Assembly (NCBI GenBank): GCA_048520025.1
Contig: DBFZTP010000087.1
Span: 1-6,225, forward strand
DNA from: Aphodousia sp048520025
GTDB lineage: Bacteria > Pseudomonadota > Gammaproteobacteria > Burkholderiales > Burkholderiaceae_F
Reading direction: 5' to 3'
Length of the DNA: 6,225 bases
The position numbers and the translations under genes were made by a program. The notes below the pieces were generated by a model. It did not search any database. It saw only the letters and a program-made list of their open reading frames with translations, and was not told where the DNA came from. Shown piece by piece: positions 1-6,198 of the stretch; position 1 is the first letter of the stretch, and the number at the start of each line of letters is the position of its first letter.

Positions 1-1
1 G

Positions 2-853
2 TGGATGGTGTCTGCCTCAATGTTCTTTTCTTTGATGGCAGTCATTGTAAAAATGGGGGCCTCTGATTTTGGCTCTCTTGAATTAATCTTTTACCGCTCC
101 ATTGCCGGCGTGGCCCTTTTGTACACCTTCATCCGCATGAAGGGTTTTACGATTAAGACGCCTTATCTTTGGGGGCACTTCAAGCGTAGTTTCGTGGGCA
201 CGGTTGCCATGTCGATTTGGTTTGTCTCGTTGACCATGCTTCCGATCGGCACCTCAATGACTTTGAACTACACCTCGCCCTTATTCATGGCGCTCTTTGT
301 CTTTATCATGTCCCTTTATCGCAAGGAGCCCATTCAATGGGGATTGATGGGAACCATCGCCTTGGGCTTTATCGGCGTCACCCTTGTTTTCCAACCCTCT
401 TTGGGTGCCGGTCAAGAATTTGGTGCACTTTTAGCACTCACATCGGGCTTTTTGGGAAGCATCGCTTATTGGCAAATTAAAGAGTTGGGCCAACTTAACG
501 AACCCTCTTGGCGTATCGTTTTTTACTTCACGGTTTTTGGAACACTTTACGGTTTATTGGGTTGTTTACTATTCGAAGGAGGCCTTTCCCCAATCAACGC
601 CGACAACATTTGGTATTTGATTGGTATGGCCGTCTGCGCCACTTTGGCGCAATGCTCCCTTACGCTTGCCTTCGGTCAAGGAAATGTGTTGTTGTCGTCT
701 TGCTTGCAATTCTCTGCCATTGTGATTGCCGAACTCATGGGCGTGATCTTCTTTAGCGATCCGATCAGCTTTATGACCTTCATGGGGATTTTGGTCATTA
801 TGGTCGCAGGCGTTGCCGCCTCAATGCTCACGCGCAAAGCCAGCAAAAAATAG
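2..853 (+). CDS. EamA/DMT-family inner-membrane transporter, 5' end cut by window edge
   Basis: The visible product is about 283 residues and very hydrophobic. Roughly ten membrane segments can be drawn (counting from the Met codon at 5: about 4-19, 24-44, 62-80, 83-104, 112-130, 137-155, 168-190, 201-220, 226-248, 254-274). This is the two-times-five-helix layout of the drug/metabolite transporter superfamily. The opening, with FFSLMAVIVKMGAS followed by LELIFYRS, matches the first helix and loop of EamA proteins, and the protein ends in a short basic tail (TRKASKK). The frame stays open upstream of the Met at 5 (a Trp codon at 2-4), and family members usually have some 10-20 residues before this point, so I treat the gene as 5'-partial. 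These proteins export or import small metabolites; the substrate cannot be told from sequence. The next gene on this strand is 381 bases away, so no operon partner is visible downstream. Confidence 0.85.
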   Translation, partial: WMVSASMFFSLMAVIVKMGASDFGSLELIFYRSIAGVALLYTFIRMKGFTIKTPYLWGHFKRSFVGTVAMSIWFVSLTMLPIGTSMTLNYTSPLFMALFVFIMSLYRKEPIQWGLMGTIALGFIGVTLVFQPSLGAGQEFGALLALTSGFLGSIAYWQIKELGQLNEPSWRIVFYFTVFGTLYGLLGCLLFEGGLSPINADNIWYLIGMAVCATLAQCSLTLAFGQGNVLLSSCLQFSAIVIAELMGVIFFSDPISFMTFMGILVIMVAGVAASMLTRKASKK

Positions 854-867
854 AAGAGTTTTTTTGC
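843..867 (+). repeat. A/T-rich inverted repeat at the end of the transporter gene
   Basis: GCAAAAAA (843-850) pairs perfectly with TTTTTTGC (860-867) around a 9-base loop that contains the TAG stop codon. It overlaps the last codons and has only two G-C pairs, so it is a weak hairpin. It might assist termination or 3'-end stability. The same arm sequence recurs between purF and polA. Confidence 0.4.
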
Positions 868-891
868 GAGTTGTTAGGAAAATGTATTCGC

Positions 892-916
892 GAAAACAAC
901 ATAACCTGTTGTTTTT
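892..916 (+). terminator. Probable weak intrinsic terminator of the transporter gene
   Basis: AAAACAACA (893-901) pairs perfectly with TGTTGTTTT (907-915) around the loop TAACC. A G-T wobble can extend the stem by one pair. The descending arm ends in a T5 run (912-916). The stem is A/T-rich with only two G-C pairs, so termination would be leaky; it lies 39 bases after the stop codon and is the only hairpin-plus-T-run between the transporter and the candidate RNA. Confidence 0.45.
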
Positions 917-942
917 GTTGAAAGTGTAACTAAAAAGATGTT

Positions 943-1109
943 AGCAACGCCCTTGTTCTGAAACATTTGGTTTCCTCCGTATGCATTTATTCACTGCATT
1001 TCAGAAAGGAAAGCTCTAAAGTTAGAAGCGTGAGAGACAAGCATAGCTGGTCCTCCGGAACAAGAGAAGAGAGAGTTAGGGCTGGGACGCAAATCCTGGC
1101 CCTTTTTTT
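943..1109 (+). ncRNA. Candidate independent small RNA with two UCCUCCG motifs
   Basis: This stretch has no credible reading frame but folds well and ends in a strong terminator with no gene of its own in front of it. Visible pairings are: TTCTGAAA (956-963) with TTTCAGAA (999-1006), an 8-bp stem whose large loop contains the smaller hairpin ATGCA/TGCAT (981-985/995-999); a hairpin at 1013-1029 (GCT-CTA against TAG-A-AGC); a purine-rich single-stranded run (1064-1076); and the terminator hairpin. The heptamer TCCTCCG occurs twice, at 973-979 and 1051-1057, once in the first loop and once in an apparently unpaired stretch. It is complementary to Shine-Dalgarno sequences. A weak promoter can be drawn as TTGTTT (909-914), a 16-base gap and TAAAAA (931-936), giving a start near 943; this 5' end is a guess. 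An alternative is a leader of the downstream lipoprotein gene, but the terminator leaves 125 bases before that gene. I do not recognise a known RNA family. That it is transcribed is inference. Confidence 0.5.
1078..1109 (+). terminator. Strong intrinsic terminator of the candidate small RNA
   Basis: GGGCTGGGA (1079-1087) pairs with TCCTGGCCC (1094-1102) over nine positions, two of them G-T wobbles, around the loop CGCAAA. Seven T follow at once (1103-1109). A further A-T pair (1078/1103) can form. This is a textbook rho-independent terminator on the + strand, 225 bases after the transporter stop codon and 125 bases before the lipoprotein start. Confidence 0.85.
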
Positions 1110-1234
1110 ACGAGTTTGAAGGACCTCAGCAACGAGTTTGCAACACTTCGTGACGAACGGTCATGCAGCTAGTCAAAATTCGTTAGCATAGCGATATCAA
1201 CTATCTCATTAACCCACCCTTTTAAGGTTTGATC
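1110..1234 (+). other. Upstream region of the lipoprotein gene with short repeats
   Basis: No reading frame of note. It holds a 9-base direct repeat ACGAGTTTG (1110-1118 and 1132-1140), a perfect 11-base palindrome TTCGTGACGAA (1147-1157), and a further TTCGT half-site at 1179-1183. The promoter of the lipoprotein gene must lie here, since a terminator precedes it, but I find no convincing -35/-10 pair (TAGCAT at 1184-1189 is a poor -10 candidate without a good -35). The ribosome binding site AAGG is at 1224-1227, seven bases before the ATG at 1235. Confidence 0.4.
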
Positions 1235-1681
1235 ATGAAAAAATCTTGTGTCGTTTTATTAGGAATCGCAGCAATGGCATTAACGGCTTGTGGAGAAAAG
1301 GGCCCTGAGGGTAAGGGCGTATCGAAATTAGAAGGCACGTCTTGGCAATTGGTCATGGACCAAAAAGATAAGAAGGCCGAAAACTGTGAAAATTTAACCC
1401 CCAACATGGATTTCTTGGCTGACAATAAGGTCGCCGGTAGCTTAGGTTGCAACCTCTTTAATACGGCTTACAAGGTCGATGGCAAGAAGTTCACGTTTGA
1501 ATTGGCTGCAACAACGCGTCGCATGTGTGACCCTGAAACCATGAAGGTCGAAAACCGTTTGAGCAAAATGTTGGGGGAAACGCGTTACGCTACGCAAGAT
1601 GAAAAGAGCTTGAAGTTCTGGAACGAAAAGGGCGAATTGTTGGCCGAATACGAACCGGAAGTCCTTGGAGCCTGTGAATAA
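1235..1681 (+). CDS. META (HslJ-like) domain lipoprotein
   Basis: A 148-residue predicted lipoprotein. Residues 1-18 form a type II signal peptide (basic MKK, hydrophobic core) ending in the lipobox LTAC. Cys19 would be lipidated, and Gly20 at the next position favours transport to the outer membrane. Residues about 31-140 match the META/HslJ domain: LEGTSWQL at 32-39, then a phenylalanine-anchored strand, the signature SLGCNLFNTAY (69-79), the LAATTRRMC segment (90-98), and a C-terminal strand LKFWNEKGELL. Cys72 and Cys98 are at positions where family members commonly carry cysteines. E. coli HslJ is a small heat-shock lipoprotein of this family linked to novobiocin tolerance; the biochemical role of the domain is not settled and none is claimed here. 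I chose ATG 1235 over the in-frame TTG 1229 because AAGG sits seven bases before the ATG and the signal peptide then begins MKK. The gene appears to be a single transcription unit, convergent with polA. Confidence 0.85.
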   Translation: MKKSCVVLLGIAAMALTACGEKGPEGKGVSKLEGTSWQLVMDQKDKKAENCENLTPNMDFLADNKVAGSLGCNLFNTAYKVDGKKFTFELAATTRRMCDPETMKVENRLSKMLGETRYATQDEKSLKFWNEKGELLAEYEPEVLGACE

Positions 1682-1698
1682 CTTGTCACAGTACCGGT

Positions 1699-1727
1699 GA
1701 AAAAGTCCCCAAGTTGGGGACTTTTTC
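1699..1727. terminator. Bidirectional intrinsic terminator between the lipoprotein gene and polA
   Basis: GAAAAAGTCCCC (1699-1710) pairs perfectly with GGGGACTTTTTC (1716-1727) around AAGTT, and one more A-T pair can form inside the loop. The stem has a G/C-rich top and an A-tract/T-tract base that reads the same on both strands, so it can serve both convergent genes: 18 bases after the lipoprotein stop and 18 bases after the polA stop. Confidence 0.9.
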
Positions 1728-1744
1728 GTTTCTGTCAAATTGAA

Positions 1745-4510
1745 TTAATGAGCGCTTTCCCAGCTCTCACCACTGCCCACTTCCGCTAAAAGGGGCACAG
1801 CTAAAGAAGCCACTTCTTGCATAAGCTTCGGCAACTCTGCCTTGACTATTTCAAGCTCCTCTTCGGGCACTTCAAGCACCAATTCATCGTGCACCTGAAG
1901 AACCAACAAGCTCTTTAAGCCCTTGTCTTCGAGCCACTTTTGAACCGCAATCATGGCCTTTTTAATAAGGTCTGCGGCCGTGCCTTGCATCGGAGCGTTA
2001 ATAGCAGCACGCTCCGCACCAGCTCTCACTGGAGCTTTTGAGCTTTGAATGTCCGGCAACCACAAGCGACGACCGAAAGCTGTTTCAACAAAACCTTGTT
2101 GATGGGCCAATTCGCGCGTTTGTTCCATATAGGTCTTGACACCAGGGTAGCGCGAGAAGTAGCGCTCGATATAGTTTCGTGCGGCCGACGGTTCAATTCC
2201 TAAGTTTTGAGCCAAACCAAAAGCACTCATCCCGTAGATCAAACCAAAGTTAATCACCTTAGCTGTTCGGCGTTGATCGGACGTCACCGCCTCTAACGGA
2301 ACGCCAAAGACTTCCGCAGCGGTTGCGCGGTGAATGTCCAAATTCTTATGGAACGCATCCAAAAGGCCCTTGTCTTGCGACAAATGCGCCATGATGCGAA
2401 GTTCGATTTGCGAGTAGTCCGCCGAAACAATGACTTTACCGTGATCGGCCACAAAGGCTTCTCGCACGCGACGCCCTTCTTCGGTTCGAACAGGAATATT
2501 TTGTAAGTTCGGATCACTCGATGCCAAACGTCCCGTCACGGCCGTTGTCTGACCAAAGGTTGTATGCACACGGCCCGTCGTCGGCAACACCATCAAGGGA
2601 AGCTTATCCGTGTACGTGCTCTTAAGTTTGGATAAACGACGAAACTCCAAAATGATCTTCGGTAACGGGAAATCTAACGCTAACTGCGTGAGCACGTCTT
2701 CATTGGTGCTATAACCACCCGTGGCCGTCTTTTTCGTCTTTGGCGGTACAGGAAGCTCTAACACTTCAAATAAAACGTGAGAAAGCTGTTTAGGGCTTGC
2801 TACGTTAAACTTTTGCCCCGCCATCTCGTAGCACTTTTCTTCCAAGCGAACAATTTGGTCACCCAACGCATCGCTTTGTGCTCCCAATTGCATGGAGTCG
2901 ATCAATACGCCGTTACGCTCCATGATGAAAAGAACGTTTTGCGTGGGCAATTCCACCGTTTCATAGATGGTCTTTAAGCCTTCATCGCCTTGGATGCGAG
3001 GCAACATCGCCTGCATGAGTTCACGTGCCACTTGAGCGCGTTGGCAAGCGTATTGTGCAGCTAAATCAATTGCAACGGCATTGCTACTGAGCGCTTTAGC
3101 TCCTTTACCCTTTACATCTTCTTCGGTCATGATGTCGGTCTTAAGCCACCGCATGGCCAAGTTTCCGATCTCATGCTTCATGTGCGCTTCGATGACATAG
3201 CTCATCAACGTCACATCGTGCGTTGAGGCATTAAGATCAAACTTTTCGTTTGCCAACACGTGGCGGATAAACTTGCCTTCAGAAGTCACCTTGGAAGCAT
3301 CAGAAGCTAACCATGCACCTAAAGACGCGCGAACGCTCTCAATCGAAGCGTTTTCACCGGTGAGATGCTTAATCGGCACATAAACATTGCGTTGACCCAA
3401 GGAAAATGCCAAGCCCGTCAAAGGTGCTCGCATGCCTTCGGTGCCATCACTCATAACGCTCACGCCCACCACGTCCGTCGCAGATTCAAGATCTTTAGAG
3501 AAGGTCTTTAAATCATCACCCGTGGTAATGATCTGTACTTCTTGCGTTTGTGCCTGTGAGGTTTGCGTGGCATCTTCAACCGGGATACTCGCAAAGAGGT
3601 CTAACGTTGCGTCACCGGCAACACTGACTTTTTCTGCCTTTTTGCGTTCTTCCTTTTGAACACTCTTGCGCTTACTTTGTTGCATCTCCCAACGATCATA
3701 AAAACCCGTTAAAAAGGCATCGTCAGGGTCTTTAAACGCGAGCTCGGTCAAACCTTGTGGTAAGTGTTCAGACAAATCCGCATCGGTTTTAATCGTGACC
3801 AAGTCTCGCGCCGTCGGCAAAAAGTTCATCCCTTCGCGAAGGTATTCTCCGGCCTTGCCCTTAACCTCATCGGCGCGCGCCATCAAAGCATCCAAATCAC
3901 CGAATTCATTAATCCATTTGGCAGCCGTCTTCGGACCACACTTGTAAATCCCCGGCACATTATCAACGGCGTCGCCCATCAAGGAGAGATAGTCCACAAT
4001 GCGCTCCGGCCCCACGCCAAACTTTTCCTTAACGCCTTCGGGGTCGAGCACTTGGCGTGTCATCGTATTAACAACCACAATGTCTTCGGTCACCAGTTGA
4101 CTCATATCCTTGTCACCGGTGGCAATAAAGACCTTCATGCCTTGGGCTTTGGCTTGACGCGCCAACGTTCCGATCACGTCATCGGCTTCAATGCCGGGCA
4201 CTTGTAAGAAGGGCCAACCTTGAGCCTTCACCATCTCAAAAATCGGTTCGACTTGAGAGGCTAAATCCTCTGGCATCGGGGGACGATTGGCTTTGTATTC
4301 TGTGTAGATCGTATTGCGAAATGTGGGACCGTGAGCATCAAACACACAAGCGGCCAAATCCGGTTTCACCATGTTTTTAATCATCTGCAACATGTTGGCA
4401 AAACCCTTGATGGCACCGGTGGGCTCCCCCTGACTTGTTCTTAAATCAGGCAACCCGTGATACGCACGATACAAGTAATTAGAACCGTCTATTAACAAAA
4501 GCGTTGACAT
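1745..4510 (-). CDS. polA: DNA polymerase I, with degenerate proofreading domain
   Basis: A 921-residue Pol I (E. coli: 928) that fills Okazaki-fragment and repair gaps and removes RNA primers. The N-terminal 5'-nuclease (about 1-275) is intact: Asp8 in LLLIDGSN, Asp58, EADD 108-111, GDKD 132-135, Asp180/Asp183, and a helix-hairpin-helix near 187-197. A charged linker (about 276-323) follows. The 3'-5' exonuclease fold (about 324-515) aligns without gaps around its motifs, but the catalytic residues are gone: Ser351, Met353, Ile415 and Arg491 replace E. coli Asp355, Glu357, Asp424 and Asp501; only the Tyr of motif III remains (Tyr487). The polymerase domain is complete: TGRLASSDPNLQNIP (659-673), motif A DYSQIELR with Asp698, motif B Arg747/Lys751/Phe755/Tyr759, motif C VHDE with Asp875. 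Start: ATG 4510 begins MSTLLLIDGSNYLYRAYHGL, as in other Pol I proteins, with AGAGA about eight bases before it. In-frame ATGs at 4516 and 4537 would add unconserved residues. The gene follows purF on the same strand after two terminators and is probably transcribed on its own. Confidence 0.97.
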   Translation of the reverse strand: MSTLLLIDGSNYLYRAYHGLPDLRTSQGEPTGAIKGFANMLQMIKNMVKPDLAACVFDAHGPTFRNTIYTEYKANRPPMPEDLASQVEPIFEMVKAQGWPFLQVPGIEADDVIGTLARQAKAQGMKVFIATGDKDMSQLVTEDIVVVNTMTRQVLDPEGVKEKFGVGPERIVDYLSLMGDAVDNVPGIYKCGPKTAAKWINEFGDLDALMARADEVKGKAGEYLREGMNFLPTARDLVTIKTDADLSEHLPQGLTELAFKDPDDAFLTGFYDRWEMQQSKRKSVQKEERKKAEKVSVAGDATLDLFASIPVEDATQTSQAQTQEVQIITTGDDLKTFSKDLESATDVVGVSVMSDGTEGMRAPLTGLAFSLGQRNVYVPIKHLTGENASIESVRASLGAWLASDASKVTSEGKFIRHVLANEKFDLNASTHDVTLMSYVIEAHMKHEIGNLAMRWLKTDIMTEEDVKGKGAKALSSNAVAIDLAAQYACQRAQVARELMQAMLPRIQGDEGLKTIYETVELPTQNVLFIMERNGVLIDSMQLGAQSDALGDQIVRLEEKCYEMAGQKFNVASPKQLSHVLFEVLELPVPPKTKKTATGGYSTNEDVLTQLALDFPLPKIILEFRRLSKLKSTYTDKLPLMVLPTTGRVHTTFGQTTAVTGRLASSDPNLQNIPVRTEEGRRVREAFVADHGKVIVSADYSQIELRIMAHLSQDKGLLDAFHKNLDIHRATAAEVFGVPLEAVTSDQRRTAKVINFGLIYGMSAFGLAQNLGIEPSAARNYIERYFSRYPGVKTYMEQTRELAHQQGFVETAFGRRLWLPDIQSSKAPVRAGAERAAINAPMQGTAADLIKKAMIAVQKWLEDKGLKSLLVLQVHDELVLEVPEEELEIVKAELPKLMQEVASLAVPLLAEVGSGESWESAH

Positions 4511-4616
4511 AATCATTCTCTGAGAAAAATACCCCAATACCTTACCAAAAATTCACTGTACTTAACGGAAAATCACACGTATTCCTACAATTTTTTGCAT
4601 CACATTAGCAAAAAAC

Positions 4617-4649
4617 AAAGGCAACCCAAAATTAACCTGAGTTGCCTTT
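4617..4649 (-). terminator. Second (distal) terminator downstream of purF
   Basis: On the - strand, AAAGGCAAC (4649-4641) pairs with GTTGCCTTT (4625-4617); a T-G and a C-G pair extend the stem to 11 pairs around an 11-base loop. The descending arm runs into TTTGTTTTTT (4619-4610). This is a strong intrinsic terminator oriented for purF. It lies 107 bases before the polA start codon, so polA needs its own promoter in between; I see no convincing one there (TTGCTA and TAGGAA 18 bases apart on the - strand is the best, and weak). Confidence 0.75.
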
Positions 4650-4653
4650 ATGT

Positions 4654-4683
4654 AAAAGGATTCAAGCGCTCTTGAATCCTTTT
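4654..4683 (-). terminator. First (proximal) terminator downstream of purF
   Basis: AAAAGGATTCAAG pairs perfectly with CTTGAATCCTTTT over 13 positions (4654-4666/4671-4683) around a 4-base loop, 15 bases after the purF stop codon. The T4 tract is part of the stem, and the sequence is near-symmetric, so it could also stop transcription on the + strand, where TTTTCTTGTTTTTTG follows. Confidence 0.8.
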
Positions 4684-4698
4684 CTTGTTTTTTGCGAA

Positions 4699-6198
4699 TT
4701 AGTCGCGACGAGACTTACGAGCCTTTTCTGCGGCGCGTTGAGCTTGGGCCTTTTCATCCAAATGTTGGAGATAGGCTTCATCGATATCGCCCGTCACATA
4801 GTAGCCGTCAAAGCAAGAGCTTTCGAAGTGCTTGATGTTCGGGTTCATATCACGCAAAGCGGCATCCAAGTCTTCCAAGCGTTGGTAAACCACGGCATCG
4901 GCTTCCAAAAGTTTGGCGACTTCTTCAGCGCTCTTACCGTCACCGCAAATCAATTCGCTACGCGTCGGCATATCAATACCGTAGACGTTCGGGAAGCAAA
5001 CACGCGGAGCGCCACTGGCGATGAACACCTTCTTGGCACCGGCTTGACGCGTCATGCGAACAATTTCCAACATGGTCGTACCACGAACGATGGAGTCGTC
5101 AACCAACAACACGTTCTTGCCTTCAAATTCCACCGGCATGGCGTTGAGCTTTTGACGAACCGTCTTCTTACGCGTGGCTTGGCCCGGCATAATGAACGTA
5201 CGACCCACGTAACGGTTCTTAATGAAGCCTTCACGATACGGGAGGTTTAACTTTTGGGCCAATTGTTGGGCAGCCGGACGAGAACTGTCAGGAATCGGCA
5301 TCACAACGTCGATTTCTTCCAACGGGATCTTACGGGCCACTTCATCGGCCAAGTATTCACCCAAACGTAAACGAGCACCGTAAATAGAGATGCCATCCAT
5401 GACGCTGTCGGGACGAGCTAAGTAAACGTATTCAAAAGCGCACGTCATCAATTCAGGATTTTCTGCGCATTGTTCCGTGAACATATTGCCTTGCAAGTCA
5501 AGCCAAATGGCCTCACCCGGAGCGACATCACGTTCGAGCTTAAATTCTTGAGAGTCCAAAACGCAGGACTCAGAGGCAAACAAGATGTCCGTGCCGTATT
5601 CTTCTTCCTTCGTACCGTAGCACAAGGGACGAATACCGTACGGGTCACGGAAAGCCACCATGCCCTTACCAGCAATCATTGCCACGCAAGCGTAAGAGCC
5701 CTTCACACGCTTGTGAACACCACGAACGGCGTTGAAAATCACTTCCGGCGTCACCTTGGCATTGACCGTTAAGCGGGCCAATTCATCAGCAAACACCGTC
5801 AACAAAACTTCAGAGTCGCTACCCGTATTGATATGGCGGCGATTGGAATCATAGAGTTCTTGCTTGAGCGTTTCGGCATTGGTGAGGTTACCGTTATGCA
5901 CGAACATGATGCCGTAAGGTGCACTCACGTAAAAAGGTTGCGTTTCTTCGTTGCTGTCGGTAGAGCCTTGCGTCGGATAGCGTACTTGACCAATCCCACA
6001 CGTGCCCGTCAAGTCGTACATGTTGCGCGTTCTGAAAATATCACGAACCAAGCCCATGCCTTTGAATTGATGGAAGGTTAAACCGTCGAGCGTTGCAATA
6101 CCTGCAGCGTCTTGGCCACGATGTTGCAAAAGCAACAAAGAATCGTAAATACGTTGTTGGACAGGTGCCTTAGAGTACAAGCCTACAATCCCACACAT
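4699..6198 (-). CDS. purF: Amidophosphoribosyltransferase (glutamine PRPP amidotransferase)
   Basis: A 499-residue cytosolic enzyme that converts PRPP and glutamine to 5-phosphoribosylamine, the committed step of purine synthesis. The N-terminal class II glutaminase domain (about 1-235) starts directly MCGIVG, so Cys2 becomes the N-terminal nucleophile after Met removal, with no propeptide, as in E. coli and unlike the Bacillus-type enzyme. Further signatures are LQHRGQDAAGI (24-34), RYPT with Arg73, HNGNLTN (101-107) and SDSE (127-130). The phosphoribosyltransferase domain (about 260-470) shows the flexible-loop segment KNRYVGRTFIMPGQ (327-340) and the PRPP loop VLLVDDSIVRGTT (363-375). The C-terminal tail (about 480-499) is basic and poorly conserved in type. 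Similarity to E. coli PurF (505 residues) runs the full length. The start is fixed by the need for Cys at position 2; GAGGTGG lies six bases upstream, inside a 10-bp palindrome CCTCTAGAGG (6208-6217). The promoter or an upstream operon partner lies beyond the window. Confidence 0.97.
   Translation of the reverse strand: MCGIVGLYSKAPVQQRIYDSLLLLQHRGQDAAGIATLDGLTFHQFKGMGLVRDIFRTRNMYDLTGTCGIGQVRYPTQGSTDSNEETQPFYVSAPYGIMFVHNGNLTNAETLKQELYDSNRRHINTGSDSEVLLTVFADELARLTVNAKVTPEVIFNAVRGVHKRVKGSYACVAMIAGKGMVAFRDPYGIRPLCYGTKEEEYGTDILFASESCVLDSQEFKLERDVAPGEAIWLDLQGNMFTEQCAENPELMTCAFEYVYLARPDSVMDGISIYGARLRLGEYLADEVARKIPLEEIDVVMPIPDSSRPAAQQLAQKLNLPYREGFIKNRYVGRTFIMPGQATRKKTVRQKLNAMPVEFEGKNVLLVDDSIVRGTTMLEIVRMTRQAGAKKVFIASGAPRVCFPNVYGIDMPTRSELICGDGKSAEEVAKLLEADAVVYQRLEDLDAALRDMNPNIKHFESSCFDGYYVTGDIDEAYLQHLDEKAQAQRAAEKARKSRRD

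Larger units (their letters stand above)
4608..4695. repeat. Outer 11-bp inverted repeat enclosing the two purF terminators
   Basis: GCAAAAAACAA (4608-4618) is the exact reverse complement of TTGTTTTTTGC (4685-4695). Folded as RNA it would close a three-way junction with the two terminator hairpins as branches. A third arm, TTTTTTGC (4591-4598), can also pair with GCAAAAAA (4608-4615) around a 9-base loop, so the outer pairing has a competitor. The arms are mostly A-T. Confidence 0.6.

Noticed and set aside
938..961. Eight-codon ORF (ATG to TGA) at the start of the RNA as a leader peptide
   Set aside because: No Shine-Dalgarno beyond an A-run, no run of one amino acid, and no biosynthetic gene downstream for attenuation to control.
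981..1019. Twelve-codon ORF inside the candidate RNA (ATGCATTTATTC...)
   Set aside because: No ribosome binding site (the upstream sequence is CCTCC, its complement) and the region is better explained by base pairing.
943..1109. Candidate RNA as 6S RNA (ssrS) or 4.5S SRP RNA
   Set aside because: GCATAGCTGGTCCTCCGGAA faintly resembles the apical GCATGCTCGGTCCGTCCGAG of E. coli 6S, but there is no long end-to-end closing stem with a central bubble and the length is short. The SRP signature GGAAGGNAGC is absent.
1229..1237. TTG at 1229 as the lipoprotein start
   Set aside because: It lies only one base from the AAGG ribosome binding site; ATG 1235 has correct spacing and gives a normal MKK signal peptide.
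1442..1738. 98-codon - strand ORF across the lipoprotein gene and its terminator
   Set aside because: It begins within the bidirectional terminator and runs antisense to the META domain, with no motif of its own.
3764..4207. 147-codon + strand ORF opposite the polA 5'-nuclease region
   Set aside because: Antisense shadow of a highly conserved polA segment, with no recognisable domain or ribosome binding site.
4511..4537. Longer polA start at 4537 or 4516
   Set aside because: The added residues are unconserved; the start at 4510 matches the usual Pol I N-terminus, with AGAGA at proper spacing. For the ATG at 4516 that motif would be too close.
4642..5250. 202-codon + strand ORF opposite the purF 3' half
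   Set aside because: It starts inside the terminator region and mirrors purF codons antisense; the residue composition is not protein-like, and purF is unambiguous on the other strand.
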